A stretch of 64,000 nt of DNA from Lepas anatifera (lineage: Eukaryota > Arthropoda > Thecostraca > Lepadidae), in contig JAOTON010001597.1 in the NCBI GenBank assembly GCA_034440635.1, positions 62,001-126,000 of the forward strand. The letters run 5' to 3'. A program made the translations under genes and the position numbers. Positions within the stretch are counted from its first letter, which is position 1; each line of letters opens with the position of its first letter. The notes under the pieces were generated by a model. The model ran no database searches. It saw only the letters and a list, made by a program, of their open reading frames with translations, and was not told where the DNA came from. Below are positions 22,545 to 33,734 of this stretch, piece by piece.

Positions 22545-23710
22545 TTAACCTTCGCCTGGGTGGGTGGTCATTTTAGACCACCCCTCGGGTTTTTCCGACG
22601 TGACCAAAAAACGACGGCGCGCAGCGCCGCCAAACTTGGTCTAGCTGTTCTTTCATCATTTTTACATCTTTCCTGAAAATTTTGGCTCAAGGTCATATCA
22701 GGTCAGGTCATCAGGCCAGGTGAAGTGACCTCACCTAAAAAATACTTAGGACCGCGTAACTAAAAGAAGGGTTAATCGATAGTTGAAACTCATACCAATA
22801 TTGGGTTCCCAGGAGATACAACATTTGTTCCGGGATTTTTATATTGGTGCCTAAGGTCATGTGCAGAGCATGACCTCTCCATTGTTAATACATGGGGAAA
22901 ATCACGAAATGAGCTTTTCTCAGTAAGTATGGATCAAATCAACTCAAACATCGGTTGGACTTGCTCTTAGTCCATTTCTGAAGCTGATGCCAATTTTTGA
23001 CTTGTGACCTTTAAAGGTCACCTTGGTCAATAAGCATTTTATGTTTTTTCTATAAATTTTGATTAAACTAAGATGGCTTTTATTTTGTCACCAAAGTGTT
23101 TGTATAGTCACTGGAAGTCAAATGATATACATCTAACTATACTGGTGTTGGGTCGACCGTTGACCTGGGTGTCAATTCTTAAATTTGACCTGGCATAGCA
23201 ATATCTATATCTTCGATTCGTATTGACGAGAGGATTGCAATGTCACTATGGCTGTATCTTGTTTGGTTTGGAAGCTATTAGCGAAAAAGTAAACGCCCTT
23301 ATGCATGGGTGGCTATGGACATTCCCAAGAATATGCCCAATATTTAGTGACCTGTAGCTCCCTAGGCTTTGGCCTGACACGAAAATGAATGCCACTGTAA
23401 TGAAAGCGCATCTCAAGAGCTTTCGAATGGTGTTAGAAAAATGTTTCTAGCTATCATAGTTTCTGAGATATATGAGGTTTTCTTAGTACACCTCATATTA
23501 GCGATTTTGACCTATTTTGACCTCTGGTGACCTTGATATTGACCTGACAAGAAAAATGACCGAAGTATTTTCGATATCATTTTTGAAGAGCTTTCGATTG
23601 CCGTTTTGCGCTTTTTTCTAGCTCTCTTAGTTTTTGAGATCGTGGGGGGTCTTTTTTAGCCCCCCACCAGGGCGAAGGTGGCTCGTACCCGCCACCGGGG
23701 CAAGGGTTAA
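22545..23710. mobile_element. TTAA element, family 2 copy 1
   Basis: The element is flanked by TTAA at 22545-22548 and 23707-23710. The left end reads TTAACCTTCGCCTGGGTGG. The right end, read inward, carries two tandem versions of the motif: AACCCTTGCCCCGGTGGC, then ACCTTCGCCCTGGTGGGG. So it is doubled at one end only. Near the left terminus are ACGACGGCGCGCAGCGCC and GGTCAGGTCATCAGGCC. The interior has many AGGTCA / TGACCT words and no ORF. Confidence 0.75.
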
Positions 23711-24212
23711 GCTGTCAGACCCGGATTCGTGTTCCTCTGCCGACAGACTTGTGTGAGTCTTGCAGTCACACAGGAGTGTGGACTTATATATCTTTGGGGG
23801 TACCCGGGCAGCCCAATGAATCGTCGAATTAATGTTAAAAATAACCTCCAATTTTCTTTAGTCTACATTTTACCGACTTAAAATTGGTTTTGCGCATTGC
23901 TGTGGTTGTTTTCAGGCCTGAGGAGAGGCTAAAACGCGCTTTATATCATAGTATCATTTAATATGGTCGTTATTAACCATGTTTCAAATTTTGGCACCCC
24001 CAATCGTTTCCAAAACATTCATACTCCTGCAACCGGGCCAAAAATGGTGTCAGCAGTGGTATATTGTGCGAAATCGTTTATCAGTAAGCATCATAACGTG
24101 ACTGAGACACAGGGCGGCCTGCTGAATTTTACCAATGATGGCCAATATTAATTCGGTCATGTGAGTAGCTGGCATAATGGAAGCGAGAATCTAAAGGATG
24201 TCATATAATATG
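23711..24212. other. Intergenic DNA without recognised features
   Basis: No gene or repeat is supported between the two family 2 elements. Confidence 0.3.
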
Positions 24213-25177
24213 TTTACTCTTGCCCCAGTGGGAAGAGCGATGTTAAAACAACCCCTTGGGTTTTCCGATGGTCTAAAAAACTAGGCCGCAGAGCATAGGT
24301 ATGTATACCCGGCTATCCTTCTCCTTGATCCGCTGCGCAACTTTTACCACAATTTTAGGTTTAGGTCATCTCTGGTTAGGTCACCAGCCCCGGTCCAGTG
24401 ACTGCAACACTAACAGTGTTGCAAGTAACCCCAGTGTTTAATCCATTGATCGGACGTCCATGTCACATCATGGGCCCGACAAGTGCCACAAGTTGTAGCA
24501 GCGTGATATGCGTATCGATGACCTGGGATCAGATGCGGGTACCTCTCATTACCTCTCCGTTCGAAACGCATGGGGAAAATGGGAGTGAAAAATATTTTTG
24601 TAGATACGACTTACAGTAGCTTCCTATTCCAGGTAATGTGGAATCAGACCATTCTCAAGAATCAATTCAAAAGCTTTGAGATGTGACTTCTGAGAGGTTA
24701 TCTAGCGCTACGCAGGCACTTCTTTACCCTCAGGTGATGACTTCCCAGTAAAAAGGTGTTAGAGCATTCGTTTTGATACCACTATGTGTATGTTGTCATT
24801 GCCATTTGATCTATCCGCATACTGGCCATGTTGAATCAACTGGTGACTTTAACCTGACATTGGGTCAGGTCATTTTCGAAATTTTGACCCAGTATGATCA
24901 TCGAATGCCCCACTCGGTCTGCTAAACGTGGAGCAATCGAATGATGCCTTAAAATTGACTTTTACAGTCAGATGCTAGAGCCATAAAAGCCTTCTTTACC
25001 CTGCATGGCTTCAAGGTCAACCTGATCCAGAAAGTGACTTCTAAACATGCGTCATGCGCTATTTGCCACTGTTTGTGTTTTTAGCTATCCTGAATACGAA
25101 CCGAGATCGAGGGGGAGGGGTGTTGGGAAACCACCCACTGGGCCGAAGGTGAATGGGCAAACCTCGGCACGGGTTAC
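24213..25177. mobile_element. TTAA element, family 2 copy 2 (decayed)
   Basis: Left-end blocks CCCCTTGGGTTTTCCGATGG and AGGCCGCAGAGC, the AGGTCACCAGCCCCGGTCC block, and a right end with ACTGGGCCGAAGGTGAATGG followed by ACCTCGGCACGGGTTAC match the copy at 22545 in order. The doubled terminal motif is again at the right end. The terminal TTAA sites have mutated. Confidence 0.6.
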
Positions 25178-26495
25178 CTAATATAAAAAATACCAAAATA
25201 AGTTACAATTTTGCATCTAAGCCTTCTACCAGGTATCAGAGTCAGACGCAGCTTGATTTATCTATCATCGAGGATTGGCAACTGAACCGTGAGCGGCCTG
25301 GGATCCGCCATGCTTTTGCTGCTCTTAAGCTTATGGCAGCATGTAGGTATAATACCAAATGATGTGTCACCAGCAGTTCGGGATACTGGAAATACGATGT
25401 ACGACAGTTACCTGGAAACATGCCATTCCCAACACATCTTGGATGCACCTAAGCTTCATTAAACATCAACAGAGTGGAAATTCGGCCTCCCGTAGCTTCT
25501 GCCACTTTGGCCGGTGATTACCGGTTAAAACCGGCCAGTGACAGAAACCGCTCCTCCACCAAACAGACCATTCTGGCAATAGTTATCTGGAGATAGCGTA
25601 CAGAATCATGTCGTGCATCTTTGACAAACCCACAAAATGCAGCTCACATCCCAATTACAATGGGCATTTCATTTCATCATCTTTTGCCTTAGAGGTAAAA
25701 AATGTGAAAATAGTAATAGCGAAAAAATATCATTAACAACGGGCCAGATTAACACGCCAAACTGTGAGCTATTGTAAAAATGCAATACTGTAGCTTTAAA
25801 CTATTGTATCTATATAAATACTGTAACGCTAAACTATTATAACTATCCAAATACATCTTGAAGCAATGCTTCTGACTGCTGCTCACTTCTAGCTCTAGCA
25901 GGGCTTTCCAAGTTCCACGACTATGATACTTTGGCAAGCGATCCTATAGCCACAGTTTTCTGTTTTGTGCAAAAAGCACCCGTGCAAAATAAACAACATA
26001 TAGCCACGCTATAACAAAGCAAACAAAACACATCACTACGCTATAACAGAACAGACGTTTACTACTTCTATGGACGTCTTGGCATTAGACAAATAGCCCA
26101 TTCTTCACCGTAGCAAAGACTGTACTCACCTGTGTGGATTCAATAACGGATATATTGATATCCCGGCTACGTAGGAGCGGAGTGAGACACTTGCAACGGA
26201 CGAAACAAGCAGTACACAACGAGGCCAAGACCATACATTGCAGACAAAGACACGACTCCAGAGCATTTGATGTATCAGGTGCTGACACAAACCAAACAGC
26301 AGCAGAGGCCGATCTACGTGAAACATTTGGAGGGGGCCAACCAAAGCAAAGTCGTAAACAACTGTTTTTTTACGAAAATCCGCCAAAATCGGCTACAGCT
26401 AGGTAAAATGTGATCGTTTTGGGAGAGCCTGACCGGATGGCCCCGCCTGTATCCACCCCTGCACAGATCCCAATGAGCGCTGCGACACATCACCA
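25178..26495. other. Intergenic DNA without recognised genes
   Basis: The DNA is AT-rich. Around 25749-25860 a GTAGCTTTAAACTATTGTA-like word occurs twice in tandem form. No exon or RNA gene is supported. Confidence 0.3.
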
Positions 26496-26946
26496 TTAAA
26501 GGGAATGTGGCACCTTCACAACGTGATTTCAACTGAGATAGCCAAGTTGTAAAGCAGGTCGGAAAAACCGGTACTCCGTATTTCATTTGTCTTGGAACTG
26601 GATATTTCCGTAGAAAAAAGCTAAAACCTACCCGACACCAGCCCCCCCCCGTCGCCGGCGGCCATTGTTGTGAGCTACTGGTGTGACGACATATGCTGGC
26701 GTCACAATGAGCATCAGCCAATCGAAGCCCTTGAAGTGTTTCAAGTATGGTAGTGGTTGCCAGATCGTGACATCATCCACAGGCTGATATTTATTTCTTT
26801 TTCTAGAGGAATATTTTTAAAACCAAATATTGAGCATATTGTACATTTTTCAGAAAAATCGTGAATGGTTTCATTTTTTTTTTACTAAAAGTACGCCTAA
26901 TAGCACTAAATTCCAGGATTCGAACAAGGTGCCACATTCCCTTTAA
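26496..26946. mobile_element. 450 bp TTAA MITE, copy 2, inserted at the lectin gene 2 stop codon
   Basis: The left end TTAAAGGGAATGTGGCACC starts at 26496 and the right end AAGGTGCCACATTCCCTTTAA ends at 26946, with TTAA intact on both sides. The right TTAA (26943-26946) includes the TAA stop of the minus-strand lectin gene (Cys TGT followed by TAA). Transcription of that gene therefore runs straight into the MITE. An AATAAA on the minus strand at 26790-26795, inside the MITE, could act as its poly(A) signal. Confidence 0.85.
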
Positions 26947-28028
26947 CAAGTTTGGCTCGGCATACGGCAAAGAGATGGACGTCCTGTGTTACACGGCATA
27001 TCATTCAGAGCCCGCCAGTCAGCCTCGGCACAATGTTCAACGCCTCTTGCATTGTCCGGTTGGTTGGGAAGCCAAGCTACCGAAGTGTTAGTTCCGTCGA
27101 TCGACTCCCAGTATCCCTCACTTCTCAAATAATGCAGACCGATCCAGACGGCGGAACCGGCCCAGTAGTGCTCCCGCAGGATGTACCACGTGTTCATGTT
27201 GATGATGGTCGCTAGACGTGCTCCAGACTGAAGCAAGGAGCAGTGGGTGTCTGAGTCTCCCCAAGATCTGGCGGCGGATACGTAGAAGTAGCAGTAGCTG
27301 TCCAGACCGAGCCAGCCATCGGGACACGGGGAGCGTGTCTGGCAGCTCAACGGAGATTCACAGATGTGCCCGTCAATAGTATGCGAGCAAGAATGTAGTC
27401 TCAGCCTCATATTGTTATTGTCTGGAAGGCTGAAGCATGTGTCCCCACCATGGACCTCATCGAAGTCTGGCTGATACGAGGGCGCTGACCCATCCACGTT
27501 AAGAAGTGAACCGCTGGTCCGTCTCAATCCGATGTACTCTAGACCCGAAGGTCGTGATGGATGTTGCAGGAAATAGTTCTTCTCTTCGTCGTCGTTCAGG
27601 CTGGCCAGATCCGAGCACGCACTGATGGAGCTGCAGGATGACCTGGCCTCCTGCCATTGGATACCCTCATTTGCTCTCTTTCGGAAGTAGCAGCTACTCC
27701 GATAAAAGTACCAACCAGCTGGGCAAGGGTGAACAAGTTCCGGTGTGACATCTGGTACGTAACTAACCTCATATGCTCTCTCCACGGGGTTCTGTGTCAC
27801 ACAGGTGCCCGTGAAAAGCAGACAAGATCCGTTTGTAGCGCGCGTGAAGCCCTCACAGCCAGACTCGTCTCTCCCGCAAACAGAGGCGCATCGGACGTGG
27901 GTAAGGTCAGTCTTGGCAGAAACAAGGGGGAGGCCGTACACACCCGATCTTTTGATGTATCTGCCGGTGGTGTCGCACACAACAGAGGTCGCAGCGACCA
28001 GGAAATACACCAACCTTCCGGACCCCAT
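26943..28028 (-). CDS. Secreted PAN + double C-type lectin, gene 2 (QPD type)
   Basis: This intronless gene encodes 361 residues from the first in-frame ATG at 28028; the frame upstream starts only with GTG. The signal peptide MGSGRLVYFLVAATSVVC is unrelated to that of gene 1, yet from GRYIKRSGVYGLP onward the two are almost identical through the PAN module and lectin domain 1 (QPD retained). Differences gather in the last about 55 residues. Lectin domain 2 has QPD at 323-325 where gene 1 has EPN, and LND in place of AND at 341-343, which predicts a galactose-type rather than mannose-type site. The stop TAA lies within the TTAA target of a MITE. Likely a secreted recognition lectin; ligand unknown. 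Confidence 0.9.
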   Translation of the reverse strand: MGSGRLVYFLVAATSVVCDTTGRYIKRSGVYGLPLVSAKTDLTHVRCASVCGRDESGCEGFTRATNGSCLLFTGTCVTQNPVERAYEVSYVPDVTPELVHPCPAGWYFYRSSCYFRKRANEGIQWQEARSSCSSISACSDLASLNDDEEKNYFLQHPSRPSGLEYIGLRRTSGSLLNVDGSAPSYQPDFDEVHGGDTCFSLPDNNNMRLRLHSCSHTIDGHICESPLSCQTRSPCPDGWLGLDSYCYFYVSAARSWGDSDTHCSLLQSGARLATIINMNTWYILREHYWAGSAVWIGLHYLRSEGYWESIDGTNTSVAWLPNQPDNARGVEHCAEADWRALNDMPCNTGRPSLCRMPSQTC

Positions 28029-28436
28029 TCTTAGTGTTTGCGATCTTCGGGTGACATCTTGTAGTACTAGTGCTAACGCCTTGACAAAGGCCACAGTCTG
28101 TTTGGCCGCGTTACCAGGTTACAAAAGCTACCGAGACTGATTGTGACACTCGGGAATTGCTGATGTGAGTTCACGGCGCGCTGACGAAAAATGGCGCAGC
28201 GGGACACCAAGGCGTTCAGACACGCAATGTTAATGATTCAACTAGTATGCACCTGAACTCTGAAAGCGGTGACTCCACCGGCTGCGGGCGAACTATTGTC
28301 CGCATTCTGCTTGGCCTGTGCTTCTCTATTGATAAAGTGAACCTTGTTACGGACAACTGTTACCCCTGGAACAACTTAACTGGACATTATCCGACATTCT
28401 TGCGTTGGGATGGCGCCACACAAACTGTGTTTTTAA
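28029..28436 (-). promoter_or_regulatory. Upstream region of lectin gene 2
   Basis: This is the presumed promoter-containing region of gene 2 (transcribed leftward). I see no convincing TATA box. It shares no obvious sequence with the region upstream of gene 1 although the coding sequences are nearly identical. Confidence 0.25.
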
Positions 28437-28615
28437 GGGGGCGCGGTAGTGGAGTGGTCAGCTCAGCTGGTTTCCACGCAGCCGACCCGGGTTCAATGCC
28501 CAGCGGCTTCCCTGAACAGGGAGTAAGCTGGCTCCCGAGAAACCCAGCCAACAGAGAAAGAGTTGGCGACGCCATATGACCCTGGCAGTTGGTGCGTCGA
28601 TAAGCGTCTAAAAGT
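28437..28615 (+). repeat. tRNA-derived SINE, family 2
   Basis: The 5' head has a tRNA-like A-box region (GTAGTGGAGTGGTCAGCTC) and B box (GACCCGGGTTCAATGCCC). It is followed by a body and a distinctive 3' module, AGAGTTGGCGACGCC then ATATGACCCT then GTTGGTGCGTCGATAAGC. The same 3' module appears alone at 43378-43445. The tRNA-related head plus conserved tail is the classic SINE layout. Confidence 0.7.
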
Positions 28616-28678
28616 ATAATGTGTTAGGTGCACAAATGTCTCGTCATTGCACCGTTGAGACATTTCAGGGGGACTGGT

Positions 28679-29705
28679 TTAACACGCGCCCCGCTGGGAG
28701 TCCCTGGCATGACGCGCCCCGCTGGGGGAGGACGTTTTTCGCCCCCTCTCCCTCCGTATCTCATTCCTCACGAAAGCTAAATGAAAATTACGGACGGCGT
28801 TTGAAAGCTCTTGACAAGACGAAGAGATTTCATACGAAGAGTTTTTATGTCAGGTCAATATTGAGGTCAGCATAGGTCAAAGAAGGTTCCATAGGCTTAC
28901 AACAGAGCAGTGTACGTTTCTCTCTCTAGATCTGCCCTCAGGAGGGCTAGAGCAAATCATTATGCAGCATTAGATTCCTCTTATCGCGGCAAATCGAATG
29001 ATGTATAATATGACCTTTCTAGGTCAAATAGTGAAAATGACCTGACCTCGAGCTAGGTCAGGGTCACAGAGTGACCTGGTATGGTCATGTTGGATATCAA
29101 TCGACTCTCCGTGACAATATAAGTACAATGCAAGCAGAATGGGAGCTTTATCTCAATTCAGTGAGAATTTATTGGAAAAATAATCACTCTATGCTCCCGT
29201 GACCTGACATGACCTTTAAGAGGTCAGATGCTCAAAACTACACTTAATGGTCAGGTACGTGGTAAGAATAGACGGTTTGAGGATTTTCAGCTTTATCTAT
29301 CCAGTATTTACTGAAAACGAGCCTATTCTATTTTTCACCATAGACTTATAATGGGGTGATCAAAAAATTGACCCCACCTTAGGTCAACAACATCAAAATT
29401 CCGAGACAGCACATTTGTAGACGACACTAATGACCTTATCATACTGTGTAAATTGCAAACTGATCGGTTCGCTGATGTTCCCTGGGCGCCGCTTCAAATT
29501 TGTGATTTTAGGTTTTGAGGTCGGGTCACTTGACCTTGAATAGCTCGTTGACCTGACCTAAACTTAACTCAAAAAGTTGGTCAGACGTGTCAAATTTATC
29601 AAGGATAAGGTACAGAAAGTTTCTTTGTTCTGCGTCCCTTCGTTTTTGAGCCATCGGGGGAAAACCAGGAGGGGGCCAATTTCGCCCCAGCGGGGCGCGT
29701 GTTAA
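28679..29705. mobile_element. TTAA element, family 3, full length
   Basis: The element is bounded by TTAA at 28679-28682 and 29702-29705. Terminal inverted repeats are TTAACACGCGCCCCGCTGGG / CCCAGCGGGGCGCGTGTTAA. At the left end the GACGCGCCCCGCTGGG motif is repeated a second time about 30 bp inward; the right end has one copy. The interior has no ORF and many AGGTCA, TGACCT and TGACCTGACC words. Confidence 0.85.
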
Positions 29706-30214
29706 AGCGACTTTTTGGGACAGGCTGATGTGAAAAATTGATTTACTGAATTAGTTTGATCCTGGCAGTCGCCATCTCCGCCGCTTGATTTTTTTTTTTT
29801 TTTTGCTTTTTGTTCTTCAGACATTTTTGGGCTCCAGATCAGCAAGAAAGGTTGGGGCTTTACCACACACCGACTGCTGAGGTCATATAGTGCCATCAAC
29901 TCTCATCCTGCTGGAAGGGTATTATGGGCATGGGTGGAGATCCGGGGGGGTGGGAGGTCAGGATCCCCTGATTTAGAAATCGAGAGAACCTAGGGGGTCA
30001 GCCCGGGGCCTACACCTTCTGCTTTCACAAAATATTTTCTGAACTATAAGTAATGATGGTTAAATTCGCGGCATTTGTGTGATAGGCTGAGTCATAATTT
30101 GGCCTATCTGTCCCTTTGCATCTTCTTTGTAGAGGGGTGCTAGAGACCAGGAGCGGCGCCAAAGCTTCCCATCACGGCTATGCGTCAGGAAAAGTATGGG
30201 CCCCCGAGCTGGTC
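29706..30214. other. Intergenic DNA without recognised features
   Basis: The only feature is a long T run near 29788-29804. No gene is supported. Confidence 0.3.
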
Positions 30215-30815
30215 GGGTAGAGTAGGGTAAGACGCATAGGTTAAGGGAGAATTCGTCTGTACCAATCCTACCAGGACGGAATTACTTTATTTTTTCTTCG
30301 TTAAGGTTTTTCTCGTTTTTCTACACTCAGATACAAATTTGTGATTCTGACATGATGCAAAGTGTGCGAAATTTATTTTTTCTTGAGTCCATGTAAAAAG
30401 GCGTTTTACTCCGATAGCGGGGTAAAACACCCTAGCCCCGGATTAAAAGGCCGTCATAAAACTCCCAGCGTATATTGTACCTTTTGCTTCACGTGAAAAA
30501 ATATGAATATCATTATACTTACGTTGTAAGACAATTTAGTGACAAAGTTGGTAGGGTGAGCACATCTACATCGCATAGAGTACAATCGCAACTTTAAGAT
30601 AGCTTGTTTTTATGTCCGGAGATGCAAAAAGCAGCAAATGTTTGCTGAAAAATACCAGAGTTTACTGGGCCCGTCCAATCATGCCCAGGACCGGATCAGA
30701 AAGGCCGCTACCAGAACAAAATTAGATGGAGGCTTTACTTCTTACATCAGCCTCGACATGGTAGTAGGCGTCTTACCCAGGTGGGCGCGTTACCCCACTC
30801 TACCCTACCTCAGCT
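30215..30815. repeat. Putative inverted-repeat element (GGGTAGAGTGGGGTAA-type ends)
   Basis: GGGTAGAGTAGGGTAAGACGC at about 30218-30238 has an inverted counterpart in the CGTCTTACCC ... TTACCCCACTCTACCC stretch at about 30768-30806. A GGGGTAAAACACCC palindrome-like word lies in the centre. The ends are imperfect and no target duplication is clear. Confidence 0.4.
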
Positions 30816-30885
30816 GAACTATGCAGCACCCTAAGTCGGCCTTTCACAGAGGATACGTGATTTAGTGTTGGGCCATGCTTTTACC

Positions 30886-31975
30886 TTAACACGCGCAGTG
30901 GAGAGGGGCCTGGCGTCAACGTGCAGTGGAGGGTCCTAAAGTGCCCTACCCTGAGATCTCGGAAACTAAGAGGGTTTGAAATCACCCGTTGAGATGTGCC
31001 TGATGGCGATGGTAATCTATGTTATGGCTAAGTTTCATTGACCTTGCTCAGTATCTTCAAGGTCAAAGGAGGTTGCAAAGGTCCCTCAGCCGAACTTAGC
31101 AGCACCTTAAATCGGTCTTTCACAGAAGATAGGGACCGGCTGGGAACCTATTGGGAAATGCCATGATTATGCAGAAAGGCGGTAATTCACTGAAAGTGAA
31201 CTAAGGTCATAGGGGGAAGGTCCCACCCAATGTCCTCTGAAATTTTGAGGTCAAGGACATTCAAGGTAATGATCTATGATTAATAAGACTTATTCCCAAT
31301 AATGTACAATGTAACTGGCACTGGAGCAGCCTTTGGGCAGAACTGAGGGTTCGATCTTGAAAAAGCCTTTGACCTTGACCAGTGACATTAACCTTGAAAG
31401 TGATTAACCAAACCTATGAAGTCATAGCATCGCATACGTTATGCTGAGTAATGCCATCTGTCCGGAACACTGGGATGAATGACCTTGACATGTGACCCTG
31501 ACCTTTATTTGGGGTGACTTCGACATGTAACCTGATTATATGAAGTTATTATTTTATTACTTATGGTTCAATAATAGGCGTTCTGAGCTTAGCTCCTATG
31601 TCCACCTCTAAATCATCGTGGGATAATTTAAATTTGAAACAAGTTTAGGGAAAGGCAAAACGTGATTTAGAGCCAGGTCATCCTTGATCTAGTGCATTAA
31701 TTTTGGTATATATGTTAGCAATATAGTGTGGCGTTATTACTTCACCACTCGGTCTACATTGTAGACGAGCTGGTGCGCCTGCGCGATTGTGACGCTCTCA
31801 AAATATATGTCTGAATTTGAAAGCCTATACGTACAACAATTGAACCATTTTTTTAATTCGTTCACCAATCGACGCACTCATGCGTTCTCTCAAATTTGGC
31901 CGAGTAACGTATTCTGGCGGGGAACGATTCTCCGGACACCTTGGAAAATAGGTGAGGGCACATTAAGATCCCCTG
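30886..31975. mobile_element. TTAA element, family 1 copy 3
   Basis: The left end TTAACACGCGCAGTGGAGAGG, with a second CAACGTGCAGTGGAGGG inward, and the subterminal GAGATCTCGGAAACTAAGAGG match the copy at 4598. So do the internal CAAGGACATTCAAGGTAATG block and the ACTCGGTCTACATTGTAG block. The right end fades near GGACACCTTGGAAAATAGG and passes straight into a CCTGAGCTGG-type degenerate array. There is no ORF. Confidence 0.7.
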
Positions 31976-32515
31976 AACTTGGCGTGTTAAGGTCTCCGAA
32001 CAGTGTTAGGACCCCTGAGCTGGTATGGCCCCCTGAGTTGATTTGGCGCTCCTTGAGGTGATTCAGGGCCTCTTAGCTTAACTGGGCCTCTGAATTGCCG
32101 TGGAGCCCCCGAGTTAGTGTTGCCCGCCCCCCCTCCTTTGGCAGTTTTGGGATCCTGTGAAGTCTTAGTCCTCGGTCCCTGAAATAGGCAAAGGCCTCCA
32201 ACTGGTTTAGGCCCCTGGGCTGGTGTGGGCCCTTGAGCTGGCCTGACTCTTCAGCTAGTCTGGGCCCTTTACATGGTCGGGTCACCTGCGTGTGTGTATT
32301 GGGGTTTTAGGACGCTTTCAGCGAATTGGCTATATAGCGCCCTTCGGGTCCCCTTAGGGCTGCCCATTTTACAGGCATTCCCAGGTTTGCAAAATAGTCC
32401 ACCAGATTCCCATTATTTGGTCAAAATGCTACCCAGAACTGGTTTTGGTTTCCTCGAAACTAAAAAACTGACCATGCGCAGCGGGGGTGAACATAGCCCC
32501 TATATCGCACCAATA
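31976..32515. repeat. CCTGAGCTGG-type degenerate array plus unique module, copy 1
   Basis: Short degenerate units around CCCCTGAGCTGGTNTGG fill 31976-32280. They are followed by a roughly 235 bp module (TTTACATGGTCGGGTCACC to CTATATCGCACCAATACAC). Pieces of the module recur at 38285-38365 in direct and at about 38040-38200 in inverted orientation. Non-coding. Confidence 0.6.
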
Positions 32516-32875
32516 CACAGTGATGCACGAGACCAGAAGAAAACCTCTAGTTAAAAAACTATTTACGATGGAACGATAATTTTTGCTTCAAATGAAGGCT
32601 TTTTATTGGGTAGTTCAAGCAAGCATGGGCAATGATGGTTTTCGATATTGTGCTTTCGACCAATGACCATTTAGTGATGTCAGTAAAATCTCATAATTGT
32701 GTACTGGTGTACTGGTACCACTTTTTATTAAGAACTTATGACGATAGAATAATTATTTTTACTTCAATTGAAAGCATGTGGTCAAATGGTTTGGATAAAA
32801 CACAAAATATCAGATTCAGATTCCGACAAATTATAATATACTGATGCCATAAAAGATCACTACACGTTGGTAATG
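32516..32875. other. Intergenic DNA without recognised features
   Basis: AT-rich DNA with two similar stretches (TTTACTTCAATTGAAAGC and TTTGCTTCAAATGAAGGC). Nothing further can be supported. Confidence 0.3.
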
Positions 32876-33179
32876 CCATAGGCGGATCCAGGGGCAGGTG
32901 TCATTCATCCAGGGACAGGAAAAGAGGGACAGGTGCCCTCCCCGATCGACCCTCGACGCCCCCTAAAATGGCCACGGCGCTCCAGTAAAGGGTCGATGGC
33001 GCCCCCTTAAATATGTCGCTTCCAAACCCTCCATGCGGAAATCGGCGCCCCGCGATAGGATTTCGCGTCTATCTGATAAGATTTTCCGGGCAAAAGTGGT
33101 GCCCCCTTCGTCTGGATGGCAGCCCCCACCCCAGCAAGGTGCCCCCACCCCCGATCGGCGATCCTGGATCCGCCTATGG
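32876..33179. mobile_element. GGATCC-ended MITE, copy 2
   Basis: A 304 bp element with near-perfect terminal inverted repeats: CCATAGGCGGATCCAGG at the left and CCTGGATCCGCCTATGG at the right. The interior shows CCCGATCGACCCTCGACGCC, AAATGGCCACGGCGC and GTCGATGGCGCCCCC blocks shared with the copies at 12421 and 46563. No ORF. Confidence 0.8.
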
Positions 33180-33567
33180 ATAGTGGTATTTTTAATAGAG
33201 TACTTGTAATGATTAACTAGAATGCTTTTCGTTGAATGGTACAAACAAACACAAAACATACTTGTGTTTTGAATTCAGGTTTCCGCCAAATCACGCTTTG
33301 GTCACGCATGAAAACACCACAATTTGTCTTTGCTGACGCTCATTTTCAGATCCACCACAGAGACTATTGAGGGTATTTGATGGCTTTGATGTTAAGTACA
33401 ATAGATTCAAATGACTACAAAGTCGGCAAATCTGACCAAAAGTAATAAGCTGAGTAAAATTTGCGATTTAGACGGAAACGTGTTTGATTTGTAGCATATT
33501 GACAACTGCAGCTAATGTCATGTTACGTGCTATTACGTACACACATATGTAAAATCGCCAGTTTTTA
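33180..33567. other. Intergenic DNA without recognised features
   Basis: AT-rich DNA with no supported gene or repeat. Confidence 0.3.
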
Positions 33568-33734
33568 TCCTCTATAGTATTTAAATGGCGACAGCATCAG
33601 GCTGGCATGTAACGACCCAAAACAAATTCACGGTTTTAGTCCTCCGCTAGTTATCACTAGGACTAAAACCATCATAACTTGTTTTCGGTCGCCGGATGCC
33701 AACCTGATAATTCCATTATTAAGACTATAGAGGA
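33568..33734. repeat. 167 bp imperfect palindrome (foldback)
   Basis: The left arm contains TCCTCTATAGT, ATCAGGCTGGCATG, ACCCAAAACAA and GGTTTTAGTCCT. The right arm mirrors it as AGGACTAAAACC, TTGTTTTCGGT, ATGCCAACCTGAT and ACTATAGAGGA. The loop is about 11 bp at 33649-33659. The whole element could fold into one long stem. It is most simply a short foldback MITE. Confidence 0.75.
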
